DNA from: Gammaproteobacteria bacterium
GTDB taxonomy: Bacteria > Pseudomonadota > Gammaproteobacteria > Enterobacterales > Permianibacteraceae
DNA: 64,000 nt
Direction: 5' to 3'
Assembly (NCBI GenBank): GCA_016182845.1
Contig: JACPFT010000013.1
Location: forward strand, 186,001-250,000
The notes under the pieces are model-generated. The model saw only the letters and a list, made by a program, of their open reading frames with translations, had not been told where the DNA came from and searched no databases. Numbering within the stretch: position 1 is the stretch's first letter; every line of letters begins with the position of its first letter. Below are positions 27,075 through 35,604 of the stretch, piece by piece. The position numbers were made by a program, and so were the translations under genes.

Positions 27075-27341
27075 ATGCTGCGATTCGGAAAACTGCTCAC
27101 CGCCGGCTTCTGGCTGATCTGGCTGGCCAATTTCGTCCATGCCTTCCCCCATCCCCTGAACTGGATCCTGGGCGGCCTGGGCTTCCTGATGTTGCTGATG
27201 CACGGCTTCGAGCTCTTGATCTTCCGCAGCCTGCCGGCGGTCAAGGCCCAGTTCCGCGCCGGCGACGGCTGGAAGGTCATGGTCTTCGGCGCCTTCCAGC
27301 TCTGGGAGCTCAAGCGGCGCATGGAGTCCCCGCCACGCTGA
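27075..27341 (+). CDS. DUF1145 family small membrane protein (YhhL-like)
   Basis: The 88 aa protein has two hydrophobic helices (FGKLLTAGFWLIWLANFVHA and LNWILGGLGFLMLLMHGFELLIF) and the conserved PHPLN link. The family lies beside rsmD in E. coli (yhhL) and its function is unknown. ATG 27075 has GGAGCG 7 bp upstream; TTG 27060 in frame is less likely. Confidence 0.85.
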   Translation: MLRFGKLLTAGFWLIWLANFVHAFPHPLNWILGGLGFLMLLMHGFELLIFRSLPAVKAQFRAGDGWKVMVFGAFQLWELKRRMESPPR

Positions 27342-27360
27342 GTGCTCGTGCTTATCACCA

Positions 27361-27379
27361 AAGAATGATTCTCATTCGA
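27361..27379 (+). promoter_or_regulatory. Fur box upstream of the ferric-iron operon
   Basis: AAGAATGATTCTCATTCGA matches the 19 bp Fur consensus at 13 positions, including the central ATGATT and TCATT. A TACAAT -10-like hexamer lies at 27393-27398. This places the iron transport genes under ferrous-iron repression, by inference. Confidence 0.75.
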
Positions 27380-27431
27380 TTTTCATCTGGTCTACAATTC
27401 GCGCACTCCCTCCCGCCTCAAGGATGCCCCC

Positions 27432-28421
27432 ATGTCCAAGCTGTCCCTGCTCATCGCCGGCCTCCTGGCCGCCCAGGCGGCCGCCGCCGCCGAACTGACG
27501 GTCTATAGCGCCCGCAACGAACAGCTGATCAAGCCCCTGTTCGACGCCTATACGAAAGAGACCGGCGTGGCCATCAAGTTCCACACCGACAAGGAAGGCC
27601 CGCTCTTGGCGCGCCTGAAGGCGGAGGGCAAGAACACGCCGGCGGATCTGCTGATCACGGTGGATGCCGGCAATCTCTGGCAGGCGGCCCAGGAAGGCCT
27701 GTTGGCGAAGACCGATTCCCCGGCCCTGAAGGCCGATGTGCCGGAGCATCTGCGCGATCCGCAAGGCCAGTGGTACGGGCTGTCGGTGCGCGCCCGCACG
27801 ATCTACTTCAATCCCGAGCTGGTGAAGGCCGGCGAGCTGTCCAGCTACGAGGCCCTGGCCGACGACAAATGGAAGGGCAAGCTCTGCCTGCGCTCCTCCA
27901 AGAAGGTCTATAACCAGTCCCTGGTGGCCATGATGATCGCCGAGGCCGGCGAGGCCAAGGCCGAGCAGGTCGTCAAGGGCTGGGTCGCCAACCTGGCCGC
28001 GCCGCCCTTCCCGGACGACACCAAGCTGCTGGAAGCCATAGGCGCCGGCCAGTGCGCTGTGGGCATCGCCAACACCTATTACTACGGCCGCCTGGCCGAG
28101 AAGACCCCGGGCCTGAAAGTCCAGACCTTCTGGCCGAACCAGGACGGCCAGGGCGTGCACGTGAACATCGCCGGCGCCGGCCTCACCGCCCATGGCAAGC
28201 ACCCCGAGGAAGCCCGAAAGTTCTTGGAGTGGATGGCCTCGGCCCAGGGCCAGAGCCTGTTCGCCGACGGCAACCTGGAATACCCGGTGAACCCGACGGT
28301 CAAGCCCGCCGCCGCCGTCGCCGCCTGGGGCGGCTTCAAGTCCAATCTCATCAACGTGGCCAAGGCCGGCGAACTGCAGACCGCGGCGGTCAAGCTGATG
28401 GATAGAGCGGGGTATAAGTAA
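27432..28421 (+). CDS. fbpA: Periplasmic ferric-iron-binding protein (FbpA/FutA family)
   Basis: The 329 aa protein has a signal peptide (MSKLSLLIAGLLAAQAAAAA). The mature protein opens LTVYSARNEQLIKPLFDAY, and the paired tyrosines that coordinate Fe3+ occur in IANTYYYGRLAEKTPG. It captures free ferric iron in the periplasm and hands it to the FbpBC permease complex. A Fur box precedes it. The permease and ATPase genes follow after a 289 bp gap that contains a repeat element. Confidence 0.92.
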   Translation: MSKLSLLIAGLLAAQAAAAAELTVYSARNEQLIKPLFDAYTKETGVAIKFHTDKEGPLLARLKAEGKNTPADLLITVDAGNLWQAAQEGLLAKTDSPALKADVPEHLRDPQGQWYGLSVRARTIYFNPELVKAGELSSYEALADDKWKGKLCLRSSKKVYNQSLVAMMIAEAGEAKAEQVVKGWVANLAAPPFPDDTKLLEAIGAGQCAVGIANTYYYGRLAEKTPGLKVQTFWPNQDGQGVHVNIAGAGLTAHGKHPEEARKFLEWMASAQGQSLFADGNLEYPVNPTVKPAAAVAAWGGFKSNLINVAKAGELQTAAVKLMDRAGYK

Positions 28422-28450
28422 GCCAAACCACCCGGCGGCACAACAAATAG

Positions 28451-28613
28451 GGGGCTCTTCGGAGCTAATGCCGGTCAGTTAAGCCGTTCGTGGTGAGCCT
28501 GTCGAACCATGAACGGCGTGGCAACCACGGAGAAAATGGCCATTCATCCTTCGACAAGCTCAGGACGAACGGCCATTTTCTCCTTAACTGATCGGCATTA
28601 GCTCTTCGGAGCC
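28451..28613. repeat. Composite MITE-like element between fbpA and fbpB (family D)
   Basis: The outer arms are inverted: GGGGCTCTTCGGAGCTAATG at the left and its near complement ending CTCTTCGGAGCCC at the right. They enclose an inner stem GGAGAAAATGGCC (28529-28541) and GGCCATTTTCTCC (28571-28583). Its loop contains TTCGACAAGCTCAGGACGAA, a core common in proteobacterial intergenic repeats. A second partial copy, GTGAGCCTGTCGAACCATGA, lies at 28493-28512. No ORF is present. Confidence 0.7.
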
Positions 28614-28710
28614 CTCTTTGCTGGGCCTTGCGCCAACGCAAATGCACGCGCTTCGCATTGCGCTTACAATGCCGCTTCATTCCCTGCCTTCCTGAAGCCC
28701 GAAGCCAGCC

Positions 28711-30309
28711 ATGCATCCGCGCCGCCCCCATCCGCTACGCTATGCCCAGGGCGCCATCGCCGCCCTGGCGGCCTTGCCGGTCCTGGTGGTCTTCGCCTCG
28801 CTGCTGCATCCGGAAACCGCGATCTGGAGCCATCTGGGCGCGCACGTGCTGCCCGGCCTCCTGCTCAATACCGCCGTCCTGGTCCTGGGCGTGCTGGCGG
28901 GCGTCCTGTTCCTGGGCGTGCCCCTGGCCTGGCTGACCAGCCAGTACCAGTTTCCCGGCCGGCGGCTGTACTCCTGGGCGCTGATGCTGCCGCTCGCCGT
29001 ACCGGCCTATGTCCTGGCCTTCGTGCAGGTGGGCCTGTTCGATTTTTCCGGGCCGGTGCAGAGCGGCTTGCGCGGCCTCTTCGGAGCCGGCCTGCGCCTG
29101 CCGGAGATCCGCAGCCTGGGCGGCGCGGTCCTGATCCTGTCCTTAAGCTTCTACCCCTATGTCTACCTGCTGGCGCGCAATGCCTTCGCCAGCCAAGGCG
29201 AGCGCGCCCTGGAAGTGGCCCAGTCCCTGGGCTTGAGCCCGGCCCTGGGCTTCTGGCGCGTGGCCCTGCCCCTGGCACGGCCCTGGATCGCGGCGGGAGC
29301 CCTCCTGGCCCTGATGGAGACCCTGGCGGATTTCGGCGCGGTCTATGTCCTGGGCGTGGACAGCTTCACCACCGCCATCTACAAGGCCTGGTTCGCCCTG
29401 TTCTCCCTGCCGGCGGCGACCCAGCTGGCCTCCATCCTGGTGCTCCTGGCCCTGAGCCTCATGGCCCTGGAGACCTGGCAGCGCGGCCTGCGCCGCTACA
29501 CGCCCACCGGCCGCGCCGGGAGTCTGCGCCGCCGGGTCCTGGTCGGCTGGCGGGCCGCCGGCGCCTCGGTCTTCGCGGGCCTGGTGCTGCTCCTCGCCTT
29601 CGCCCTGCCCTTCGCCCAGCTGGCGCTCTGGGCCGCCCAGGTCGTCGGCGCGGACTGGGATGCCCGCTACCCCGGTTTCATCGCCCAGTCCTTAAGCCTG
29701 GCGGGCATAAGCGCCGCCCTGGTGGTGGCCCTGGGCCTGGCCCTGGCCTATGGCGAGCGGCGCCTGCCCGGCGGCTTGAGCCGGGCCTGCACCCGCCTGG
29801 CCGGCTCCGGCTACGCCCTGCCGGGCGCGGTCCTGGCCGTGGGCGTGTTCCTGCCGGTGGCCTGGCTGGACGGCCAGAGCGCCCAATGGTTCGGCATCGA
29901 CGCCGGCTGGCTGACCGGCAGCCTGGGCGTGCTGCTCATCGCCTTGTGCATGCGCTTCCTGGCCGTGGGCCTGTCGCCCCTGACCAGCGGCTTGAACCGC
30001 ATCACCGAGAGCCAGGAGCTGGCGGCCCGTAGCCTGGGCGCCGCCGGCTGGTCCCTGTTCCGCCGCCTGCACCTGCCCCTGCTGCGCGGCAGCCTGCTCT
30101 CGGCCCTGCTCCTGGTCTTCGTGGATGTCATGAAGGAGATGCCCATCACCCTGATGACCCGGCCCTTCGGCTGGGACACCCTGGCGGTGCGCGTCTTCGA
30201 GATGACCTCCGAGGGCGAGTGGCAGCGCGCCGCCCTGCCCGCCCTGATCCTGGTCCTGGCCGGCCTCGTGCCAGTCATCCTCTTGATTCGACAGGAAGAA
30301 CGCCCATGA
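28711..30309 (+). CDS. fbpB: Ferric-iron ABC transporter permease (FbpB family)
   Basis: The 532 aa protein contains two fused BPD_transp_1 modules with about twelve membrane helices. EAA-loop sequences occur in each half: EVAQSLGLSPALGFWRVALPLARP in the first and AARSLGAAGWSLFRRLHLPLL in the second. This duplicated layout is typical of FbpB/AfuB. It forms the inner-membrane channel for Fe3+ from FbpA. Its stop overlaps the fbpC start (ATGA). Confidence 0.93.
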   Translation: MHPRRPHPLRYAQGAIAALAALPVLVVFASLLHPETAIWSHLGAHVLPGLLLNTAVLVLGVLAGVLFLGVPLAWLTSQYQFPGRRLYSWALMLPLAVPAYVLAFVQVGLFDFSGPVQSGLRGLFGAGLRLPEIRSLGGAVLILSLSFYPYVYLLARNAFASQGERALEVAQSLGLSPALGFWRVALPLARPWIAAGALLALMETLADFGAVYVLGVDSFTTAIYKAWFALFSLPAATQLASILVLLALSLMALETWQRGLRRYTPTGRAGSLRRRVLVGWRAAGASVFAGLVLLLAFALPFAQLALWAAQVVGADWDARYPGFIAQSLSLAGISAALVVALGLALAYGERRLPGGLSRACTRLAGSGYALPGAVLAVGVFLPVAWLDGQSAQWFGIDAGWLTGSLGVLLIALCMRFLAVGLSPLTSGLNRITESQELAARSLGAAGWSLFRRLHLPLLRGSLLSALLLVFVDVMKEMPITLMTRPFGWDTLAVRVFEMTSEGEWQRAALPALILVLAGLVPVILLIRQEERP

Positions 30310-31367
30310 GCCAGCTGGTTTTGCACGAGGTCGCCGTGGGCTACAACGGCAGTCCGGTCGTCCAGGGCATAGACTTCGCCCTGGCTCCCGGCGAGATCGG
30401 CTGCCTCCTGGGCGCCTCCGGCTCGGGCAAGAGCACCCTGCTGCGCGCCATCGCCGGTTTCGAGCCCGTGACCGCCGGCATGATCCGCCTGGCCGGCGCA
30501 ACCCTGAGCCGCCCCGGCTTCCAGCTGCCGCCCCAGGCGCGCGGCGTGGGCATGGTGTTCCAGGACCATGCCCTGTTTCCCCATCTGAATGTCGCGGACA
30601 ACATCGGCTTCGGCCTCGCCGCCTGGCCGCGTGCCCGGCGCGCCGCGCGCATCGCCGAGCTGCTGGCCCTGGTGGGACTCCCGGCCCAGGCGGCGAGCTA
30701 CCCCCACGAGCTGTCCGGCGGCCAGCAGCAGCGCGTGGCCCTGGCCCGGGCCCTGGCGCCCAAGCCCGGCCTGCTGCTGCTGGACGAACCCTTCGCCAAC
30801 CTGGACGTGGATCTCCGCGAACGCCTGTCCATGGAAGTGCGTGCCCTGCTGAAAGCCAGCGGCACCACCGCCCTCCTGGTCACCCACGATCAGCACGAGG
30901 CCTTCGCCATGGCCGACAGCGTGGGCATGCTGGACCAGGGCCGGCTGCAGCAATGGGCGCGGCCCTATGCCCTCTACCACGAGCCGGTCAACCGCTGCGT
31001 CGCCGATTTCGTCGGCGAGGGCGCCTTCCTGCGTGGCGAGATCGTCGCGGAAAACTGCCTGCGCACCGAGCTGGGCGAGATCTGCCGGCTGCACGGCCTG
31101 GGACTGGCCCCCGGCACGCCCATCGAGCTGCTGATCCGGCCCGACGACATCCGCCACGACGATGCCAGCCCCCAGACCGCCAAGGTCCTGGCCAAGGCCT
31201 TCCGGGGCGCCGACTTCCTCTACACCCTGGAACTGCCGGAGGGCGGGCGCGTCCTGTCCCTGGTGCCCAGCCACCACGACCACGCCCTGGGTGAGGCCAT
31301 CGGCATACGCCTGGAGCTGGACCATGTGATCGCCTTCCCGCTTGAGGCGGGCTCGGCTGCTCGCTAG
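30306..31367 (+). CDS. fbpC: Ferric-iron ABC transporter ATP-binding protein (FbpC family)
   Basis: The 353 aa protein has Walker A GASGSGKST, Q-loop QDHALFPHL, signature LSGGQQQR, Walker B LLLLDEPFANLD, VTHDQHEAFAMAD and a C-terminal TOBE-like regulatory domain. This pattern is typical of FbpC/PotA-type importers. The start at ATG 30306 is fixed by similarity to MSQLVLHEVAVGYN and by overlap with fbpB. It powers ferric-iron import. Confidence 0.94.
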   Translation: MSQLVLHEVAVGYNGSPVVQGIDFALAPGEIGCLLGASGSGKSTLLRAIAGFEPVTAGMIRLAGATLSRPGFQLPPQARGVGMVFQDHALFPHLNVADNIGFGLAAWPRARRAARIAELLALVGLPAQAASYPHELSGGQQQRVALARALAPKPGLLLLDEPFANLDVDLRERLSMEVRALLKASGTTALLVTHDQHEAFAMADSVGMLDQGRLQQWARPYALYHEPVNRCVADFVGEGAFLRGEIVAENCLRTELGEICRLHGLGLAPGTPIELLIRPDDIRHDDASPQTAKVLAKAFRGADFLYTLELPEGGRVLSLVPSHHDHALGEAIGIRLELDHVIAFPLEAGSAAR

Positions 31368-31374
31368 ACTATTT

Positions 31375-31393
31375 GCGAATTATTCTTATTTGA
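31375..31393 (+). promoter_or_regulatory. Weak Fur-like site upstream of the FTR1 permease
   Basis: GCGAATTATTCTTATTTGA matches the Fur consensus at 11 of 19 positions and lies in the 36 bp fbpC-FTR1 gap. It could give the permease extra iron control independent of fbpABC. The match is modest. Confidence 0.4.
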
Positions 31394-31403
31394 GAGAAAC
31401 GCC

Positions 31404-32213
31404 ATGCTGGCCACGGCCTTGATCGTCTTCCGCGAAGTCCTGGAAGCCGCCCTGCTCATCGGCATCCTGATGGCCGCGACTCGGGGGCTGGCCGGCCGAG
31501 GCCGCTGGCTCACCGCCGGCATCGCCCTGGGCCTGGCCGGCGCCGCCGCCCTGGCCGGGTTCGCCGAGCCCATCGCCGAGCTGGCCGAGGGCGTGGGCCA
31601 AGAACTGGTCAATGCCGGCATCCTGCTCGCCGCCACGGCCATGCTGGCCTGGCACAACCTGTGGATGGCCAGCCACGGCCGGGAGATGGCCAAGGCCGCC
31701 CGGAACATGGGCGCCGCCCTGCGGGACGGCAGCAAACCCCTGGCGGCCCTGATGCTGGCCGTGGCCCTGGCCGTGCTGCGCGAGGGTGCAGAAGTGGTGC
31801 TCTTCCTCTATGGCATCCAGACCAGCGCCGGCACCGCCGGCATGCTCAGCGGCGGCCTTTTGGGCCTGGCCGCCGGCAGCCTCCTGGGCTGGGGGATGTA
31901 CGCGGGGCTTTTGCGCCTGCCTCTGCAGCTCTTGTTCCGCGCCACCGCCTGGCTGCTAATGCTCCTGGCCGCCGGCCTCGCCTCCCAGGCCGCCGCCCTC
32001 CTGGCCCAGGCCGATCTCCTGCCCAGCCTCTCGCCCCAGGTCTGGGACAGCTCGGCCTGGCTGCCCCAGCATTCGGCCGCCGGCAATTTGCTGCATGTGC
32101 TGATGGGTTACGAGGAGAGGCCCTTAGGCATCCAGGTCTTGGTCTACGGGCTGGTGGCGGCGGGCATGGGGATGGGCATGGCCTGGCAGGCGCGGCGCCA
32201 GGCGGCACGCTGA
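31404..32213 (+). CDS. FTR1-family high-affinity iron permease
   Basis: The 269 aa protein has about seven membrane helices and the two REXXE-type iron-ligand motifs of FTR1/EfeU: REVLEAALL near the N-terminus and REGAEVVLF near residue 127. It probably moves Fe2+ or Fe3+ through the inner membrane. No EfeO or EfeB partner is adjacent; instead it sits behind fbpABC, which may deliver or share iron. The family call is firm; oxidation state and partner are not known. Confidence 0.88.
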   Translation: MLATALIVFREVLEAALLIGILMAATRGLAGRGRWLTAGIALGLAGAAALAGFAEPIAELAEGVGQELVNAGILLAATAMLAWHNLWMASHGREMAKAARNMGAALRDGSKPLAALMLAVALAVLREGAEVVLFLYGIQTSAGTAGMLSGGLLGLAAGSLLGWGMYAGLLRLPLQLLFRATAWLLMLLAAGLASQAAALLAQADLLPSLSPQVWDSSAWLPQHSAAGNLLHVLMGYEERPLGIQVLVYGLVAAGMGMGMAWQARRQAAR

Positions 32214-32239
32214 AGGGAAGAAACTGCGAGATTAAAACT

Positions 32240-32275
32240 CCGGCGGCCGCTGCCTTAGAGACAGCTGGCCGCCGG
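32240..32275. terminator. Strong hairpin after the FTR1 gene
   Basis: CCGGCGGCC (32240-32248) pairs perfectly with GGCCGCCGG (32267-32275), extended by GCTG/CAGC. There is no T run, so termination is possible but unproven. The rest of the 163 bp gap to the PilZ gene shows no ORF. Confidence 0.5.
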
Positions 32276-32376
32276 ACCCCAAAGCATGGGGAGAGTGGTG
32301 TCGCTCACGCCGACCCTACTCTTTTATTACGACGACTTTAGTACGTCAACGTCCGTTTACAAATTCTTACAGGTTT

Positions 32377-32736
32377 TCAGGCATCTGCCTCGAACAAGAC
32401 CCGCCAGGGGCCCAGATCCCCATGGTCGGCATCCAGCAGCTCGAAGCCGCTGGCATAGCCCGCCCCTTCCGGCCGGCACCAGCGCGCCTCGGCCACCAAG
32501 AGATAGCGCTTAGCCTGGCCCTCCACCTCGATCAAGAGCTCCAGGATGCGCCCGGCCTCGATGGGGGCGTCCGACAGGACCTTGAAGCCGGTGGCCGAGA
32601 TGTCCTCGGTGCGGCAATGCATGACCTCGGCCGCCGTGCGCCCGCCGGCTCCGGCCGAGACGATCTGGATATGAATGGCTTCCTGGCGCGGGAAGCGTGC
32701 CTCGCGGCGCAGGTTCGGTGCATCGGGTTCGTTCAT
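32377..32736 (-). CDS. PilZ-domain c-di-GMP receptor
   Basis: The 119 aa protein is a single PilZ domain with both ligand motifs: RxxxR (in NLRREARFPR) and DxSxxG (DISATG). c-di-GMP binding is therefore expected. It overlaps the DUF1631 gene by 4 bp (ATGA), with DUF1631 translated first, so the two probably act together. Other window proteins that make or break c-di-GMP (13984, 18383, 52434) could supply its signal. Confidence 0.9.
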   Translation of the reverse strand: MNEPDAPNLRREARFPRQEAIHIQIVSAGAGGRTAAEVMHCRTEDISATGFKVLSDAPIEAGRILELLIEVEGQAKRYLLVAEARWCRPEGAGYASGFELLDADHGDLGPWRVLFEADA

Positions 32737-34538
32737 GGCTGTTTCTCGCTCAAGTGATCGCGGCGCTGCTGCACCAGGGTCGCCAAGGTCGATTCGAAGG
32801 CGACGCCGGCCTGGAGCACCGCCGCCCCGTCCTCGGTCAAGAGCCGGGCCAGGGCCTCCTGGGTGATTTCCGCCAGGCGCAGGCCGCGCCGGTCCACGAA
32901 GACCAGCTTGCGCGTCGAGGCCATGATCAAGGCCAGCTTGGCCTGAACCCGCTTGCCGCTGGCATCCGGCAACTCCACCCAGGCGCCGGCCTGCAGGGCC
33001 TGGACCTCGGCCAGGCTGTCCTGGTAGGCCCGCTCCCGGGCTCGGGCCGAGGCCAGCGCCCTGGCCTCGGCCTCGGCTTCGGCACGAACCTCCGCCTGGC
33101 GGCGCTCCTCGGCGGCCAGTTCCTCGGCCATGGCCTTGGCCCGCTCCTGCTCGCGCAGGCGCAGTGCCTGGATCAGCTCGCGCTTGGCGGCATTGAGCCG
33201 CGCCTGGCAGCCCTCCTCCACGGCGGCTGCCCGGGTCTCGAACACCGGCAACCGCGCCAAGAGCCAGGCCTCGCCGCGCTCGAACTCCGCGGCCAGTTCG
33301 GCGAACTCGCGCTTACCCACCTTGAGGCCGGAATAATTGACCAGGAAGAGCTGGCCATGGGCGGCATCCTTGTCGGCCAGCTTGGCGCGCAGACGCTGGC
33401 CGCCCAGGCTGATGCTCAACCAATCGCCCACCCTCAGGGCACGCACCCGGCGCAGGGCATCGCCGTCCACCGCCAGTCCGACCGGCGGCGGCGCGGCCTC
33501 CAGGCACTCGTCCGGCGCCGCGCTCAGGGCCAAGCCATGCTCGGCGCCGGCCATGCGCGCCAAGACCAGGCCCTCCATGTCCTCGAAGCAGCGGGCCACC
33601 ACCGACGGGTTGTGGTGGATGCTCTCCACGGCCTCGCGCACGCGGCCCAGCACGGTGAAGGAGCGGGCCGCGTACTCCCGGCGCTGCTCCTCGGCCACGC
33701 TCTCGTCGACCATATCGGCGAGCTTGCCCACCTCGGCCACGGCGGACAACCAGGCCTCGCTGTCCAGGCCGTCGCGCAGGAACACGGTGTGCAGGTACTT
33801 GCCCCAGACTTCGGACAGGAAGAGCAAGAGACTCTCCGGCAGGGCGCGCCCGGCCAGGGCGCCGCCCACCAACTGGGCCACGTACAGGCGCGCATCCTGC
33901 TGGCGCACCTGGGCCCGTTCCATGCTTACCAGGCGCTGTTCCAGGGCAGCCACCGCCCGGTTGAATTCCGCCAGATACTGGGCCAGCTCGCCCAGGGCCG
34001 CCGCGCAATCGGCCTCGGCCAGCTCCGGCTTGAGCGCCAGGGCCAGGGCGCATTGCCCCAGGCGCTGCTTCAACTCGTCGGCCCTGCGCCCGGCCAGCTC
34101 GTCCCAGCCCCGCCCCACCCGCAGGCAGAACTCCAGGAGGGCTCGGCCCGGTTCGGCGCCCTGGGCGAAGGGATCGGCTCCCGCCAGGGCCAAGCGAGCC
34201 AGCACCACGCGCAGCGGCGCCAGTGCTTCCGCCATGGCCGGCGCCAGCTCGTCCCGGGCATTCAGCCCCGCGAACACGCAGTCCAGACCGGCGAACACGT
34301 CCTCCTGCTCCAGACTCAAGACGAAACCCGCCCCGCCCGGCAGGCTAGCCATATACATCGGCAGCGCCGCCGCCAGACCCGCCTCGCCCCCCGGCGCCCC
34401 GGCTCCCTGCCAACGCGCCAGCAACAGCCCCAGACGCTCGTCCGGCAAGACGCGCGGCGCCGCCACGCCCAGCTTGAGCAGATGCTGGGCGAGTTCCTGG
34501 CGTTGTTTCAGGTAGGCGGCGTAGCGGGCGAAGGTCAT
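32733..34538 (-). CDS. DUF1631 family protein
   Basis: The 601 aa protein has an all-helical N-terminal region. It carries two copies of the small beta unit that marks DUF1631, near residues 366-405 (VGDWLSISLGGQRLRAKL ... QLFLVNYSGLKV) and 513-555 (GAWVELPDASGKRVQAKL ... KLVFVDRRGLRL). Between them lies a long charged coiled coil rich in Glu, Ala and Arg. Some members carry a misleading thymidine phosphorylase label; no such motif is visible here. Its biochemical role is unknown. Coupling to a PilZ gene suggests a c-di-GMP effector. Confidence 0.75.
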   Translation of the reverse strand: MTFARYAAYLKQRQELAQHLLKLGVAAPRVLPDERLGLLLARWQGAGAPGGEAGLAAALPMYMASLPGGAGFVLSLEQEDVFAGLDCVFAGLNARDELAPAMAEALAPLRVVLARLALAGADPFAQGAEPGRALLEFCLRVGRGWDELAGRRADELKQRLGQCALALALKPELAEADCAAALGELAQYLAEFNRAVAALEQRLVSMERAQVRQQDARLYVAQLVGGALAGRALPESLLLFLSEVWGKYLHTVFLRDGLDSEAWLSAVAEVGKLADMVDESVAEEQRREYAARSFTVLGRVREAVESIHHNPSVVARCFEDMEGLVLARMAGAEHGLALSAAPDECLEAAPPPVGLAVDGDALRRVRALRVGDWLSISLGGQRLRAKLADKDAAHGQLFLVNYSGLKVGKREFAELAAEFERGEAWLLARLPVFETRAAAVEEGCQARLNAAKRELIQALRLREQERAKAMAEELAAEERRQAEVRAEAEAEARALASARARERAYQDSLAEVQALQAGAWVELPDASGKRVQAKLALIMASTRKLVFVDRRGLRLAEITQEALARLLTEDGAAVLQAGVAFESTLATLVQQRRDHLSEKQP

Positions 34539-34675
34539 GGGACAACCTGGGGAGTTATACGCCAACTATAGGAAAATACTGGAAATATGGCGACCCAAAG
34601 GGGAAGTTTCGTAGGGGGGTTAGGCCAAAGGCCGTAAGCCGCCAGCGTGGCGAAACCGATGACGAATGGCTTGGG

Positions 34676-35473
34676 TCAGGGCGCCAACAAATTCGCAATC
34701 GCCACGAAGTCCTTCAGCTCCAGGGTCTCGGCGCGGCGCACCGGGTCTATGCCCAGTTCCTGCCATTGCGCCTCGCTGACATGCTCCTTGAGCGTGTTGC
34801 GCAAGGTCTTGCGGCGCTGGTTGAAGGCGGTGGCGATGAGCCGCTCCAGGAGGGCCGGATCGCGGGCCGGATGGGGCAGGACGGCGTGGGGCGTCAGGCG
34901 CACGATGGCCGAATCGACCTTGGGCGCCGGCTTGAAGGCGCCGGGGCCCACCAGGAACAGGAATTCCACCTCGCACCAGTATTGGAGCATGACCGACAAC
35001 CGGCCGTAAGCCTCGTCGCCGGGGCCGGCGGCCATGCGTTCGACGACTTCTTTCTGCAACATGAAGTGCATATCGCGGATCTTCGTCACCGATTCCAGGA
35101 GATGGAAGATGAGCGGCGTGGAGATGTTGTAGGGCAGGTTGCCGATGATGCGCAGGCTGGCCGGCTCCTCGGCGAGCGTGCTGAAATCGAATTTCAGGGC
35201 ATCGGCGGCATGGACGACGAGCTCCCCCTTACCCTCGGCGGCCTCCTTCAGGCGCGGGATCAGGTCGCGGTCCAGCTCGACGACCTCCAGGCGCTGGCTC
35301 TTGGCCAGGACCGGCAGGCTGATGGCGCCCATGCCGGGGCCGATCTCCACCAGGCGCTGGCCGGGCTTGGGGTCGATGGCGGTGACGATGCGGGCGATGA
35401 CCTTGGGGTCATGCAGGAAGTTCTGGCCGAAGCGCTTGCGCGCCTGGTGGCCGTCGACGAGGCGTTGGCTCAT
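34676..35473 (-). CDS. ksgA: 16S rRNA dimethyladenosine transferase KsgA/RsmA
   Basis: The 265 aa protein starts with KRFGQNFLHDPKVIARIV, the classical KsgA opening. SAM motif LVEIGPGMGAIS, catalytic NLPYNISTPLI and the C-terminal RRKTLRNTLKEH segment follow. It dimethylates A1518 and A1519 of 16S rRNA. It is downstream of lptD-surA-pdxA as in E. coli, separated from pdxA by a repeat element. Confidence 0.97.
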   Translation of the reverse strand: MSQRLVDGHQARKRFGQNFLHDPKVIARIVTAIDPKPGQRLVEIGPGMGAISLPVLAKSQRLEVVELDRDLIPRLKEAAEGKGELVVHAADALKFDFSTLAEEPASLRIIGNLPYNISTPLIFHLLESVTKIRDMHFMLQKEVVERMAAGPGDEAYGRLSVMLQYWCEVEFLFLVGPGAFKPAPKVDSAIVRLTPHAVLPHPARDPALLERLIATAFNQRRKTLRNTLKEHVSEAQWQELGIDPVRRAETLELKDFVAIANLLAP

Positions 35474-35499
35474 GGGTCGTTATTACTCGAAGCAGGAAG

Positions 35500-35604
35500 T
35501 TAACCGCCAAGGCGCAAAGACGCCAAGGGAGAATAGCAGAGGGCTGCCAGAACAGGGCTGAGATCCATCAACCCACACTTGGCGCCTTGGCGCCTTGGCG
35601 GTTC
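35500..35604. repeat. MITE-like element (family B), copy 3, forming the 3' end of pdxA
   Basis: Left arm TTAACCGCCAAGGCGCAAAG and right arm CTTGGCGCCTTGGCGGTTCA are imperfect inverted repeats around about 45 bp. The right arm is translated on the minus strand as the last twelve residues of PdxA ([12 protein letters not shown]), and sequence in the element supplies the stop at 35568-35570. The element fills the pdxA-ksgA gap. Confidence 0.8.

Noticed and set aside
32733-34538. Thymidine phosphorylase annotation for the DUF1631 protein
   Set aside because: No phosphorylase motif is visible; the label appears to be a propagated error in the family.
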